Source: Methylosinus sp. C49 (GTDB lineage: Bacteria > Pseudomonadota > Alphaproteobacteria > Rhizobiales > Beijerinckiaceae). From it: a stretch of DNA of 64,000 nt. Made by a program: the position numbers and the translations under genes. Where the stretch lies: NCBI RefSeq assembly GCF_009936375.1, contig NZ_AP022332.1, positions 186,001 through 250,000 of the forward strand. The letters run 5' to 3'. The notes under the pieces are model-generated. The model was not told the DNA's origin. It was given only the letters and a program-made list of their open reading frames with translations, and made no database searches. Positions 42,868-52,722 of this stretch are shown one piece after another (position 1 is the stretch's first letter; the number at the start of each line of letters is the position of its first letter).

Positions 42868-43616
42868 GCGGCGCCCGCGCCTTCGACGATCGCCCGCCGC
42901 ATGGCGCGGATCGATTCGGCGAGGCCGACGAAGACCGCTTCGCCGATGAGGAAATGGCCGATGTTCAGCTCGACGATCTGCGGCAGCGCCGCGATGCGCT
43001 TCGCTGTCGCATAGTCCAGCCCATGGCCGGCGTGGCACTCGAGCCCGCGCTCGGCCGTATGGGCCGCGGCCGCGACGATGCGGGCGAACTCGCGCTCGGC
43101 GGCCTCGTGATCCCCCACCTCGACAGCGTGGCACCAGGCGCCGGTGTGCAGCTCGACGACCGGCGCCTTGATCGAAGCCGCGGCGTCGATCGCCTCCGCG
43201 CTCGGCTCGATGAACAAGGAGACGCGAACGCCGGCGCGGCTCAGCTCGTCGACGAAGGGGACGAGATGGTCATGCCCGCCGATGACGTCCAGCCCGCCCT
43301 CTGTGGTGCGCTCGGTGCGGCGCTCCGGCACCAGGCAGACGGCGTGAGGCTTGGTCGTGAGCGCAATGTCGAGCATCTGCTCGGTCGCGGCCATCTCGAA
43401 ATTGAGCGGCTTGGAGATCTCCGCCTTCAGCCGCGCCATGTCGGCGTCGCGAATATGGCGGCGATCCTCCCGCAAATGCGCGGTGATTCCGTCCGCGCCC
43501 GCCTCTATCGCCAGCAGAGCGGCGCGCACAGGGTCCGGCGAGAGGCCGCCGCGGGCGTTGCGAATGGTGGCGACGTGATCGACATTCACGCCGAGACGTA
43601 TGCGGCGAGCAGTCAT
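42864..43616 (-). CDS. pdxJ: Pyridoxine 5'-phosphate synthase
   Basis: 250 residues, TIM-barrel enzyme of the DXP-dependent vitamin B6 pathway. [17 protein letters not shown] at the start and [12 protein letters not shown] are strongly conserved; [10 protein letters not shown] carries a catalytic His and [15 protein letters not shown] binds phosphate. 28 bases downstream of rsh in the same direction. Confidence 0.96.
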   Translation of the reverse strand: MTARRIRLGVNVDHVATIRNARGGLSPDPVRAALLAIEAGADGITAHLREDRRHIRDADMARLKAEISKPLNFEMAATEQMLDIALTTKPHAVCLVPERRTERTTEGGLDVIGGHDHLVPFVDELSRAGVRVSLFIEPSAEAIDAAASIKAPVVELHTGAWCHAVEVGDHEAAEREFARIVAAAAHTAERGLECHAGHGLDYATAKRIAALPQIVELNIGHFLIGEAVFVGLAESIRAMRRAIVEGAGAA

Positions 43617-43644
43617 GTTTCCTCACCCCGAGCTTTCATCTCGC

Positions 43645-45855
43645 TCACCCGATGACGCGCTCGACCTTGCTGACCAGAGCGCTCGCCCGCAGCCGGGCGA
43701 TGATGTCGTTCAAATGTTTCAGATCGGCGACCTCGAGATCGAATCGCATCTCACGAAAGTCGGGAGAATGAATGGCGAAGGCGACATTGTCGATATTGGC
43801 CCCCGTCTCGCCGATCAGCGTCGCCAGCCCGCCCAGCGTTCCCGGCTCGTTGATCGCCGTCACCACCAGGCAGGCCGGAAACAGCTCCCGGCTCTCCGGG
43901 TCTATGTCCCAGCGCACGTCCAGCCAGCGGTCGGGCTGATCGTCGAAGGCGGTGAGCGCTGGCGATTGGATCGGATATATGGTGATGCCTTCGCCTGGAG
44001 TCAGTATGCCGACGATACGGTCGCCCGGCACAGCGCCGCCCTCCGGCGCGAAGCGCACCGGCACGTCGCCGCGCAGGCCGCGGATCGGAATGGCGCTGGC
44101 ATGGTCGGGCGAGCCGGGGGCCTTGAACACGACATTGGCGTTGGACTTCATGCCGAACCAGCCGGGCTCGCCGGGCTCGAGGCGCATCTGCTGCGCGGGC
44201 TTCCGCTCCTCGCTGAAATCGGGATAGACCGCCTTCACCACATCGCCCGAATAGATCTCGCCGCGGCCGACGGCGGCGAAAGCGTCCTCCAGCGAGGCGC
44301 GGGCGAGGCGCGGCAGCGCGGCTTTCAGCTTCTCGTCCGAGACCGCTCGGCCGGCGCGCTCGAAAGCGCGGGTGACGATCTGCCGGCCGAGCCCGGCATA
44401 TTGCATCCGCACCGCCTCGCGCGTCGCGCGGCGAATGGCGGAGCGCGCCTTGCCGGTGACGACCAGCGATTCCCAGGCCGCCGGCGGCACGTGACTCTCC
44501 GCGCGGATGATCTCCACCTCGTCGCCATTCTGCAATTGCGACAGGACCGGCGCGATGCGTCCGTTGATCTTGGCGCCGACGGCGGAATCGCCGACGCGCG
44601 TATGCACCGCATAGGCGAAGTCGATCGGCGTCGCGCCGCGCGGCAGGGCGATCAGCCCGCCCTTGGGCGTGAAGCAGAACACCTGGTCCTGAAACAATTC
44701 GAGCCGCGTGTGCTCGAGGAACTCCTCCGGGCTGTCGCCATGGGCGAGCAGTTCCAGCGTGTCCTGCAGCCATTTGAAGGCGCGGCTCTCCTTGGCCAGC
44801 TCCTCCTTGCCCTCGTCGCTGGAGGAATCCTTATACAGCGCATGAGCGGCGATGCCGAAGCGCGCGATCTCGTGCATGGCCGCGGTGCGGATCTGCAGCT
44901 CGACGCGCTGATGGCCGGGGCCGATCACGGTGGTGTGAATGGAGCGATAGTCGTTCTGCTTGGGCGTCGAGATGTAATCCTTGAACCGCCCCGGCACACT
45001 CGGCCATTTGGTGTGCACGATGCCCAGCGCGCGATAGCAATCTTCCACATCGTCGACAATGATGCGAAAGCCGAAAATATCGGAGAGCTGCTCGAAGGCG
45101 ATCGACTTGCGCTCCATCTTGCGCCAGACGGAATAGGGCGTCTTCTGCCGCCCGGTGACGGCCGCATGAATCCCGCGCGCTGCGAACTCCTGCGTCAGCT
45201 CTTTCTCGATCTTCTTGATGATGCGGCCATTTTTCGCGCGCAGATCGTGCAGGCGCGATTCGATCGCCTGATAGGCCTCCGGCGTCAGATGGCGGAAGGC
45301 GAGGCCCTCCAGCTCCTCGCGCAAGCGCTGCATGCCCATGCGTCCGGCGAGCGGCGCGTAGATGTCCAGCGTCTCCTGCGCGATGCGGGCGCGCTTTTCC
45401 GGCGGCACGAAATGCAGCGTGCGCATATTGTGCAGCCGGTCCGCCAGCTTCACCAGCAGCACGCGCACATCCTCGGCGACGGCGAGCAGCAGCTTACGAA
45501 AATTCTCGCCCTGCGCGGCTTTCTTGGAGACGAGGTCGAGCTTCTCGATCTTGGTCAGTCCGTCGACCAGCTTGCCGATCTGCGGGCCGAACAGGCGATT
45601 GATCTCGTCGAGCGTGGAGCTCGTGTCCTCCACCGTGTCGTGCAGCACGGCGGCGACGATGGTGGCGTCGTCGAGCTTGAGGTCGGTGAGAATGGCCGCG
45701 ACTTCGAGCGGATGCGAGAAATAAGGGTCGCCGGAGGCGCGAGTCTGCTGACCATGCGCCTTCATGGCGTAGACATAGGCGCGATTGAGCAGGTCCTCGT
45801 CGACCTGCGGATTATATTTTCGAACTCGCTCGACGAGCTCGTATTGGCGCATCAT
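43645..45855 (-). CDS. rsh: Bifunctional (p)ppGpp synthase/hydrolase, RelA/SpoT homologue
   Basis: 736 residues. An HD hydrolase domain near the start (YFSHPLEVAAILTDLKLDD, VLHDTVEDT), the synthetase domain from about residue 240 (the RPYSVWRKM-type KTPYSVWRKMERKS and FGFRIIVDDVEDCYRALG), a TGS domain (CFTPKGGLIALPRGATPIDF), and a C-terminal ACT domain (VTAINEPGTLGGLATLIGET). Single long RSH is the usual alphaproteobacterial form; it controls the stringent response. Confidence 0.96.
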   Translation of the reverse strand: MMRQYELVERVRKYNPQVDEDLLNRAYVYAMKAHGQQTRASGDPYFSHPLEVAAILTDLKLDDATIVAAVLHDTVEDTSSTLDEINRLFGPQIGKLVDGLTKIEKLDLVSKKAAQGENFRKLLLAVAEDVRVLLVKLADRLHNMRTLHFVPPEKRARIAQETLDIYAPLAGRMGMQRLREELEGLAFRHLTPEAYQAIESRLHDLRAKNGRIIKKIEKELTQEFAARGIHAAVTGRQKTPYSVWRKMERKSIAFEQLSDIFGFRIIVDDVEDCYRALGIVHTKWPSVPGRFKDYISTPKQNDYRSIHTTVIGPGHQRVELQIRTAAMHEIARFGIAAHALYKDSSSDEGKEELAKESRAFKWLQDTLELLAHGDSPEEFLEHTRLELFQDQVFCFTPKGGLIALPRGATPIDFAYAVHTRVGDSAVGAKINGRIAPVLSQLQNGDEVEIIRAESHVPPAAWESLVVTGKARSAIRRATREAVRMQYAGLGRQIVTRAFERAGRAVSDEKLKAALPRLARASLEDAFAAVGRGEIYSGDVVKAVYPDFSEERKPAQQMRLEPGEPGWFGMKSNANVVFKAPGSPDHASAIPIRGLRGDVPVRFAPEGGAVPGDRIVGILTPGEGITIYPIQSPALTAFDDQPDRWLDVRWDIDPESRELFPACLVVTAINEPGTLGGLATLIGETGANIDNVAFAIHSPDFREMRFDLEVADLKHLNDIIARLRASALVSKVERVIG

Positions 45856-46051
45856 AGGCGTCGACCGGCGATCGGGTTGCGCGGATCGTCGGGGGCGTCG
45901 CGGAGCTCACGGGGAAGATCGGACGGGAGGCGGCGCGAGCGCCCGAAACCGGCCGACGGCCGCATTCAGGCGCGATTGTAGAACAGCTCGCCGCCAGTCC
46001 CTAGCGTTTTTGGCGGGCGCGCAGGACGATCGGGCGAACGCCGGCGGGCGA

Positions 46052-46435
46052 TTACTCGCCTTCGTCCTCGACCTCCGCCGGAGGCACCAGACCCTCGAGG
46101 CCGCGGAGAAGATCCTCTTCCGTCATGCGGTCGAATTGCGCGTCGCCGCCATCGGAATCGGGCGAGGCGGCCAGCGACGGCACAGTCTCGGTCTCCGGCT
46201 CGTCGACCTCGACATGGCGCTGCAGCGAATGGATGAAGTCTTCCTTCAGATCGTCCGGCGAAAGCGCGGTCTCGGCGATCTCGCGCAGCGCGACGACGGG
46301 ATTTTTGTCCTTGTCGCGCTCGACCAGAATGGACTGGCCGGAGGAGATCAGCCGCGCGCGATGCGCCGCGAGCAGGACCAGATCGAAGCGGTTCTCGATT
46401 TTGTCGATGCAGTCTTCGACGGTGACGCGCGCCAT
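46052..46435 (-). CDS. rpoZ: RNA polymerase omega subunit
   Basis: 127 residues. The N-terminal conserved part ([41 protein letters not shown]) is RpoZ; the acidic C-terminal 60 residues are the usual alphaproteobacterial extension. Immediately upstream of rsh, as in many relatives. Confidence 0.95.
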   Translation of the reverse strand: MARVTVEDCIDKIENRFDLVLLAAHRARLISSGQSILVERDKDKNPVVALREIAETALSPDDLKEDFIHSLQRHVEVDEPETETVPSLAASPDSDGGDAQFDRMTEEDLLRGLEGLVPPAEVEDEGE

Positions 46436-46837
46436 GACGACTCCTCTAGCGTTCGATCGGTCGGGCTGCTACACTAATTTTTTGCCGCTGGCAATGCGCG
46501 ACGCGCGCACGCCACGCGGGCCGCCGCGGCCGGCACAGCCCTAGCCGCTTGTCGAGACATCTATTGCTGTAGTATTTCTGGACGGAATTTTCATCTACCC
46601 CCTTGACGACCGCCGATACATGGTCGATTTACGGCTTTAACGAAGTGCGTGACTGTAATGTGACCGAAAACTGTTCGCGGCTTCGCCCCTGTCCACGACG
46701 CGGCGAGCGGAAACGGTTAAGGCTTCGCATCACAGCCGATTCGCGTCATTGTAGAGATGCGTGCTGCCAGTAGGGTCGACAGCGCGTGCGGCAAGCGGCG
46801 GCCCCTCCATACTGGACCCGACAAGAGACCAACAACT
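46436..46837. other. Divergent intergenic region of 402 bases, no gene seen
   Basis: Separates rpoZ (leftward) from the NYN gene (rightward). An AT-richer part at 46560-46670 includes TTGACG at 46603-46608 with GATTTA 17 bases later, a possible rightward promoter. The longer frames in the interval have no start with a ribosome site and look spurious. Confidence 0.5.
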
Positions 46838-47452
46838 ATGGCAGACCCGGAACGAATTGCCTTATTCATTGACGGCGCCAACCTCTATGCGACGGCCAAA
46901 TCGCTCGGATTCGATATCGATTACAAGCGGCTGTTGCGCGAGTTCCAGGGCAAGGGCCGCCTCATTCGCGCCTTCTATTATACGGCGCTGATCGAGGATC
47001 AGGAATATTCGTCGATTCGTCCGCTGATCGATTGGCTCGACTATAACGGCTACGCCGTCGTGACCAAGCCGACCAAGGAATTCGTCGACTCGCTCGGCCG
47101 CCGCAAGGTCAAGGGCAATATGGACATAGAGCTCGCCGTCGACGCCATGGAGATGGCCGAGCATATCGACCATATGGTCCTGTTCTCTGGCGATGGCGAC
47201 TTCCGCTCGCTGGTCGAGGCCGTGCAGCGCAAGGGCGTTCGCGTCTCGGTGATCTCGACGATCACCACCCAGCCGCCGATGATCGCCGACGAGCTTCGCC
47301 GTCAGGCCGATGAATTCGTCGATCTCATCCATCTCGTCGGCAAGATCGGCCGCGATCCTGGCGAGCGCGCCGAGCGCATGCAGCGCTTCCAGGAGCGCCG
47401 GCCGCAGCCGGTGACGCCGGGCGGCGCCCCCGACGACGATCACGAGGCCTGA
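46838..47452 (+). CDS. NYN-domain (LabA/DUF88-type) protein
   Basis: 204 residues from ATG 46838. The PIN-like NYN fold is visible in RIALFIDGANLYATAKSLG, then KGNMDIELAVDAMEMAEHID and HMVLFSGDGDFRSLVEAVQR, with conserved Asp residues in IDGAN, NMDIEL and SGDGDF that bind metal in such nucleases. The C-terminus is basic and disordered. Gene next to rpoZ in many Rhizobiales; RNA cleavage is suspected for the family. Confidence 0.88.
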   Translation: MADPERIALFIDGANLYATAKSLGFDIDYKRLLREFQGKGRLIRAFYYTALIEDQEYSSIRPLIDWLDYNGYAVVTKPTKEFVDSLGRRKVKGNMDIELAVDAMEMAEHIDHMVLFSGDGDFRSLVEAVQRKGVRVSVISTITTQPPMIADELRRQADEFVDLIHLVGKIGRDPGERAERMQRFQERRPQPVTPGGAPDDDHEA

Positions 47453-47519
47453 TCCTTCAAAGTCAGCATCTTGCGCGGATGAGCCGGGCCCTGATTGCCC
47501 GCTCTGTCCGCGCTTGGTC

Positions 47520-48122
47520 ATGTACCGGCGGGAGCTGAGAGCGCACCATCCCGACTGGCATAATGCGCCCGTCGCCGATTTCGGCCCGCGTGCGGCGCGC
47601 TTGCTGATCGTCGGCCTCGCCCCGGGGCGCATGGGCGCCAATCGCACCGGCCGCCCTTTCACCGGCGACGACGCCGGCCGTCTCCTCTACGCCACTCTCG
47701 CGGAAACCGGTTTTTCCCGCGGCGTCTATGACGCCCGCGCCGATGATGGCGTCGCGCTCGTCGATTGCCGAATCACCAATGTCCTGCGCTGCGTTCCGCC
47801 CGGCAACAAGCCGCTCTCCGCCGAGCTTTCGGCCTGTCGCCCTTTTCTCGAGGCGGGTTTGCGCCGGCTGAGCCGGGTGAGACTAATTGTCGCGCTCGGC
47901 CGAATCGCCCATGAGGGCGTGCTGCGCGCCTTCTCACTGAAGCCCGGCGGCTTCCCCTTCGCCCATGGCCGCGAGCATGAGATCGTCGCGAATACTCGCA
48001 ATAGGCGAATTATTCTTATCGACAGCTATCATTGCTCGCGTCTCAACACGAATACGGGCGCGTTGACGCCGCAGATGTTCAGCGCGATCTTCGCTCGGGC
48101 TCGGGAAATTTTAGAAAAATAG
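47520..48122 (+). CDS. Type-5 uracil-DNA glycosylase (UdgB-like)
   Basis: 200 residues from ATG 47520; a TTG 6 bases earlier is an alternative. The motif LLIVGLAPGRMGANRTGRP plus FTGDDAGRLLY is the active-site region of family 5 UDGs, LVDCRITNVLRCVPPGNKP is the conserved loop after it, and SYHCSRLNTNTG holds the His motif of the second site. Cys residues expected to bind an iron-sulfur cluster (in VDCRITNVLRC, SACRPFL and later) are present. Removes uracil or other deaminated bases from DNA. Confidence 0.85.
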   Translation: MYRRELRAHHPDWHNAPVADFGPRAARLLIVGLAPGRMGANRTGRPFTGDDAGRLLYATLAETGFSRGVYDARADDGVALVDCRITNVLRCVPPGNKPLSAELSACRPFLEAGLRRLSRVRLIVALGRIAHEGVLRAFSLKPGGFPFAHGREHEIVANTRNRRIILIDSYHCSRLNTNTGALTPQMFSAIFARAREILEK

Positions 48123-48137
48123 CGCTGAATATTTCCC

Positions 48138-48614
48138 TCAGCCACGGTCGCGCAGCAGCCGGCTCTTCTCGCGGCCCCAGTCGCGCTTCTTCTCCACCTC
48201 GCGCTTGTCGTGCAACTTCTTGCCGCGCCCCAGCGCGATCTGCAGCTTGGCGCGGCCGCGCTCGTTGAAATAGAGCTTCATCGGCACGATGGTCATGCCC
48301 TCGCGCTCGACGCCCTGCGCCAGCTTGGCGATCTCGCGCTGCTTCAGCAGCAGCTTGCGCAGCCTTTTCGGCTCGTGATTGAAGCGATTGCCGGAGAGAT
48401 ATTCGGGAATGGTGGCGTTGACGAGCCAAGCCTCGCCCTTGCGGTCGACATGGGCGTAGCTCTCGGCGATGGTCGCCTTGCCGGTGCGCAGCGACTTCAC
48501 CTCCGTGCCGGTCAGCGACAGACCGGCCTCGAAGGTCTCGCCGATCTCATAATCATAGCGCGCGCGCCGATTGTCGGCGACGACCTTGAAATTGGGCTTT
48601 TCTTTCTCGGCCAC
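48138..48614 (-). CDS. smpB: SsrA-binding protein SmpB
   Basis: 158 residues. The OB-fold body ([39 protein letters not shown]) and the C-terminal basic tail ([20 protein letters not shown]) are those of SmpB, which brings tmRNA to stalled ribosomes. 24 bases after dapA on the same strand. No tmRNA gene was seen in the window. Confidence 0.96.
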   Translation of the reverse strand: MAEKEKPNFKVVADNRRARYDYEIGETFEAGLSLTGTEVKSLRTGKATIAESYAHVDRKGEAWLVNATIPEYLSGNRFNHEPKRLRKLLLKQREIAKLAQGVEREGMTIVPMKLYFNERGRAKLQIALGRGKKLHDKREVEKKRDWGREKSRLLRDRG

Positions 48615-48638
48615 TTGCGCGCGTCCTGCTGCTTCCGC

Positions 48639-49532
48639 TCAGGCGTCCAGCACGCCGGCGAGAACCATCGCGTCGCGAATGGCCTTTTTCGTCGGCTCGG
48701 CGGAGTCGACCAGCGGCAGCCGCACCTCCTCCCGCACGCGGCCGAGCAGGGAGAGGCCGTATTTGGCCCCGGTCACGCCGGCCTCGAGGAAGAGCGCCTG
48801 CTGCAGAGCGGTGAGGCGGTCCTGCAGCGCCAGCGCGGTTTTGAAATCCCCGGCCAGCGCGGCGTTCTGCAGATCGGCGCAGAGCCGAGGCGCGACATTG
48901 GAGACGACCGAGATGACGCCGATCGCGCCGACGGCGACGCTCGCCAGAGCGAGAATATCGTCGCCGGAGAATTGCACGAATTCGGCGCCGCAGGCGGCGC
49001 GCTGCTGGAGAATGCGGCCGACATTGCCGGTGGCGTCCTTGACGCCGACAATGTTCTTCAGCTCCGCCAGCCGAGCCATGGTCGCGACGCTGATGTCGAC
49101 AACCGAGCGCGGCGGGATGTTGTAGACGATGATCGGAACGGAGACCGCCTCCGCCACAGCGGCGAAATGCTGATAGAGGCCTTCCTGATTCGGCTTGTTG
49201 TAGTAAGGCGTGACCACGAGCACGCCATCCGCCCCCGCCTGCTGGGCATGGAGGGCGAGCTCCACCGCCTCGCGCGTGTTGTTGGAGCCGGCGCCGGCGA
49301 TCACCGGAACGCGGCCGGCCGCCTGCCGGATCACGGTCTCGACGACGGCGCGATGCTCCTCATGGCTCAAAGTCGGGCTCTCGCCCGTCGTACCCACTGG
49401 AACCAGGCCATGCGTCCCGCTCTCGATCTGCCAGTCGACGAGCGCGCGCAGAGCGGCGTGATCGACCACGCCATCGGCGAAAGGCGTGACCAGAGCGGTA
49501 TAGGATCCTCGGAACACTGGCTTGTCGTTCAT
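48639..49532 (-). CDS. dapA: 4-hydroxy-tetrahydrodipicolinate synthase
   Basis: 297 residues from ATG 49532. The TIM barrel shows [12 protein letters not shown] at the N-terminus, [14 protein letters not shown], the Tyr in [12 protein letters not shown] and the Schiff-base Lys in VGVKDATGN. First committed step of lysine and diaminopimelate synthesis; with dapD at 10.7 kb it belongs to the same pathway. The longer frame upstream of 49532 is not family-like. Confidence 0.96.
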   Translation of the reverse strand: MNDKPVFRGSYTALVTPFADGVVDHAALRALVDWQIESGTHGLVPVGTTGESPTLSHEEHRAVVETVIRQAAGRVPVIAGAGSNNTREAVELALHAQQAGADGVLVVTPYYNKPNQEGLYQHFAAVAEAVSVPIIVYNIPPRSVVDISVATMARLAELKNIVGVKDATGNVGRILQQRAACGAEFVQFSGDDILALASVAVGAIGVISVVSNVAPRLCADLQNAALAGDFKTALALQDRLTALQQALFLEAGVTGAKYGLSLLGRVREEVRLPLVDSAEPTKKAIRDAMVLAGVLDA

Positions 49533-49652
49533 CTGCCGTCGCTTTCGCTGCGCCACGCGGGCGCCGTAATCGCCGCGCTTACTGACTGGGATTGGTACGG
49601 AGAAATTTCGGTCCGTCCTCGCGGCGGCCGTTCCGCCCTGGGAAGACGGCAA

Positions 49653-49845
49653 CTGTCATAGCCTCTGGGCGTTGGGGTGAAAAGGGTCCGCAGCGTCCCT
49701 TCGCGCGGAATCGGCGAACAGCTCGAGCGGCCGGTCGACGCGGAGCGAAAAATTCGAAAATGCCGCTGCTTAGCGATTTGGTTGACAGTTCCGCAACGAA
49801 ATGGCCGCAGGCTGGATTACGTTAAGAGTTCGGAGCGTTGGGCCG
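49653..49845. other. Divergent intergenic region, no gene seen
   Basis: 193 bases between dapA (leftward from 49532; the gap starts at 49533) and the transglycosylase gene. Contains CGATTTGGTTGACAGTTCC near 49773, where TTGACA is a consensus -35 hexamer for rightward transcription. No gene. Confidence 0.45.
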
Positions 49846-52113
49846 ATGACGAATCGCCACAGTGGGGCCGCGCGCCTCGTTCTCATCGTCGCCGCCCTGG
49901 GCGTGGCGGCGGCCTTCTACCCGGCCACGCAGCGCCGCGCGCCGGACCGCGACGGCGACGATCCGCCGCCCGCCGGCGCCGCCTTCTCGCCTCCAGAGCC
50001 CTCCTCGCCTCGAGCGCCCTGGGCGCCGCGCGATTCGGCGCGCGAGGCGCTGCATGATTTCCTCGGTCCCGCCGCGCCGCCCGATCCGCGCGTCGCCGGC
50101 CTGCTGCGCCGGCCGTCGGCGGGAGAGGACGCGTCCAAGCTGCTCTCCTACGCGCCGCCCAATGGCGGGCTCGATCTCGAGGCGCGCGTCCTGCAGCCGC
50201 CCGAGGCCGCCGTTCTGCTCGGAACCGATTACGACGCTTTCGGCCGCGCGCTCGCCGCCTATAAAGCCAATGATTTTTCCGCCGGCGATCAGGCGCTCGC
50301 CGGCGTCGAAGCTCCGCTCGCCCGCGCCGCCGCCCAATGGGCCGGCTTGCGGCTGCATCCGCGCGAGGCCGGCTTCGCGCGCCTGTCGAAATTTCTCGCC
50401 GAGCATCCCGATTGGCCGGCCTCGGCCTGGCTGCGCCAGCGCGTCGAGGAGGCGCTCTATGGCGATAAGCACCCAGATCGGCTGATCGTCGATTATTTCG
50501 CCGAGCGTCCGCCTAAGACGCCGGCCGGAAGGCTGGCGCTCGCCCGCGTCATGGCCCGCCGTGGCGAGCCGCTGGAGGTCGCGGCGCTCATCAAGCCCAT
50601 GTGGCGCGAGGATGATTTCAACGAGCAGCTGGAGGCGGGCGCAAAAAAAGAGTTCGGCGATTATCTCGACGTCGCCGATCACAAATATCGCGCCGATCGT
50701 CTGCTCTACGCCGAGAAGACCGGCCCTGCTCTGCGCATCGCCGCCCATGCCGGCAAGGATGCGCTCGATCTCGCCCGCGCCCGCGCGCTGGCGATCAATG
50801 AGAGCGCTTCGGAAAAGACTTTCTCCGCTCTGGCGGCGGAGGCGCAGAAGGATCCGGGAATCCTCTTCGCGCGCATTCACATGCTGCGCCATCAAAAGAA
50901 GCTCGTCGAGGCGGCGGCGCTGCTGCGCTCCGCCCCGCGCGATCCGCGCCTCATCGTCGATGGCGACGCCTGGTGGGTGGAGCGGCGGCTCATCTCGCGC
51001 AAGCTCATGGATATCGGGCAATTCCCGCAAGCCTATGAGCTTTGCGCGCAGCATTCGGCGCGCTCGCTCTCTTATCGCGTCGAGGCGGAATTTCATGCGG
51101 GCTGGATCGCGCTGCGATTCCTGAACGATCCCGCCAAAGCGCAGCGGCATTTCGAGGAGATCGCCCGCATCGCCGAGACGCCGATTCAAAAATCGCGCGG
51201 CGCCTATTGGCTCGCCCGCGCCCGGGAGGCCGCCGGCGCGGCCGAGGCGGCGCGCGCCTCCTACGAGACCGCCGCTCTGCAATCGACGACCTTCTACGGT
51301 CAGCTCGCCCGCGCGCGGCTCGGCGCCTTCGACTCGCCTTTGCGTCCGACGCCCGAGCCCGCCCATGGCGACGCCCGCGACGAATCGGTGCGTGCGGTGG
51401 AGCTGCTCTTCGCCGCCGGCGAGAAGGAGATGGCGGCGCAGCTCGCCGCCGACGCCGCCAAGACGCTGGTCGGCGAGGCGCAGCTCGCGGCGCTGACCGA
51501 TGTGGCGCAACGCCGCCGCGAGGCGAAAATCTCGCTCACCCTCGGCAAGCTCGCCTCCTATCGCGGCATTGCGATCGACGACGCGGCTTTTCCGTCTTTC
51601 GGCATACCCGCTTTCGCGGCGCTGCCGGGCTCGGCCTCGCGGGCGATCGTCTACGCCATCGCCCGGCAGGAGAGCGCCTTCGATCCCAAGGCCGTCTCCA
51701 GCGCCGGCGCCATGGGGCTGATGCAGATGATCGCCTCCACCGCGCGCCACACCGCGCAGCAGACGGGAGTCGGCTTCGATCTCAAGCGCATGATCGACGA
51801 GCCCGCCTTCAACGCGCGGCTCGGCGCGGCGCATCTCGGCATGCTGCTCGAGGAGCACAAGGGCTCCTACATTCTCGCCTTCGCCGCCTATAACGCCGGC
51901 GGCAAAAGGGTGAAGGAATGGATCGACGCCTATGGCGATCCGCGCAAGAAGGAGGTCGATCCCATCGATTGGGTGGAGCGCATTCCGATCAGCGAGACGC
52001 GCAATTACGTTCAGCGCGTGATCGAGAATCTGACCGTCTATCGCGCCCGCTTCGGCGACCGCGAGACGCGCGCGCCGCAGAGCGATCTGTGGCGACAGCA
52101 GGCCGCGAATTGA
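49846..52113 (+). CDS. slt: Soluble lytic murein transglycosylase
   Basis: 755 residues from ATG 49846. A single hydrophobic segment (ARLVLIVAALGVAAAFYPA) anchors or exports the protein. A long alpha-superhelical U-domain fills residues 100-570, and the C-terminal SLT domain shows AIARQESAFDPKAVSSAGAM, with the catalytic Glu in QES, followed by GLMQMIASTARH and ILAFAAYNAGGKRV. It cleaves peptidoglycan to anhydro-muropeptides. The usual neighbour of dapA in this group, in opposite direction. Confidence 0.93.
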   Translation: MTNRHSGAARLVLIVAALGVAAAFYPATQRRAPDRDGDDPPPAGAAFSPPEPSSPRAPWAPRDSAREALHDFLGPAAPPDPRVAGLLRRPSAGEDASKLLSYAPPNGGLDLEARVLQPPEAAVLLGTDYDAFGRALAAYKANDFSAGDQALAGVEAPLARAAAQWAGLRLHPREAGFARLSKFLAEHPDWPASAWLRQRVEEALYGDKHPDRLIVDYFAERPPKTPAGRLALARVMARRGEPLEVAALIKPMWREDDFNEQLEAGAKKEFGDYLDVADHKYRADRLLYAEKTGPALRIAAHAGKDALDLARARALAINESASEKTFSALAAEAQKDPGILFARIHMLRHQKKLVEAAALLRSAPRDPRLIVDGDAWWVERRLISRKLMDIGQFPQAYELCAQHSARSLSYRVEAEFHAGWIALRFLNDPAKAQRHFEEIARIAETPIQKSRGAYWLARAREAAGAAEAARASYETAALQSTTFYGQLARARLGAFDSPLRPTPEPAHGDARDESVRAVELLFAAGEKEMAAQLAADAAKTLVGEAQLAALTDVAQRRREAKISLTLGKLASYRGIAIDDAAFPSFGIPAFAALPGSASRAIVYAIARQESAFDPKAVSSAGAMGLMQMIASTARHTAQQTGVGFDLKRMIDEPAFNARLGAAHLGMLLEEHKGSYILAFAAYNAGGKRVKEWIDAYGDPRKKEVDPIDWVERIPISETRNYVQRVIENLTVYRARFGDRETRAPQSDLWRQQAAN

Positions 52114-52193
52114 CGCCCGGCGATTGTGTCCCGCTCCATTGGCGCGGGCGCGGCGAGCGCTTATATCGAACTCGCCTCACAGTGGAGCGTTCC

Positions 52194-52496
52194 GTGTCGC
52201 AGAAGCACGATATCGACAAGCCGGCCGAGATCGAGATCCTCCCGCCCGAGAGCGAGAGCCGTCCCCGCTACCGCTCGCGCACGCGCATATGGATCGGCGG
52301 GACCGATGGCGTGAAGGTCATCAAGGTCGGGCCGGTGGGCGCCGCTCTGCTGACGCTCGCCAGCGCGGTGATCCTCGCCATGGGACTAATCTTCTTCGCC
52401 AGCGCTTTTGTGGTGCTGCTGCCCATCGTGCTCGTCGTCGGGGCGATCGCCTATCTCACCGGAGCCGGCGGCAATCCCTTCCGCCGCGGCCGCTGA
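52194..52496 (+). CDS. Small membrane protein, unknown function
   Basis: 100 residues from GTG 52194, with GGAG at 52184-52187; a GTG at 52182 is possible. A polar N-terminus of about 45 residues (KPAEIEILPPESESRPRYRS) is followed by one long or two close hydrophobic helices (AALLTLASAVILAMGLIFFA and SAFVVLLPIVLVVGAIAYLT). Similar short proteins occur downstream of slt in Rhizobiales. No function known to me. Confidence 0.7.
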   Translation: MSQKHDIDKPAEIEILPPESESRPRYRSRTRIWIGGTDGVKVIKVGPVGAALLTLASAVILAMGLIFFASAFVVLLPIVLVVGAIAYLTGAGGNPFRRGR

Positions 52497-52722
52497 GACC
52501 AGATTCCGGCTTTGCGGAGCGGGCCGGCGCTGGTAGATAGGGCCATGGTCCTGCGCCGCAGCATACGAATTATTGGCCCGGCCCGCGCTCGAGCGTGATC
52601 CAAGCTCGCGCGGCGACCGGGTTCTCGCGCCGATCAAGGCGCCCTTCCGCTTGTTTTCCCTCCCCTTTCGCGCGCCGCCCCGGCTCGGGGCGCAGCCCGC
52701 GAGCGCAGCGGTTTCCGATAAG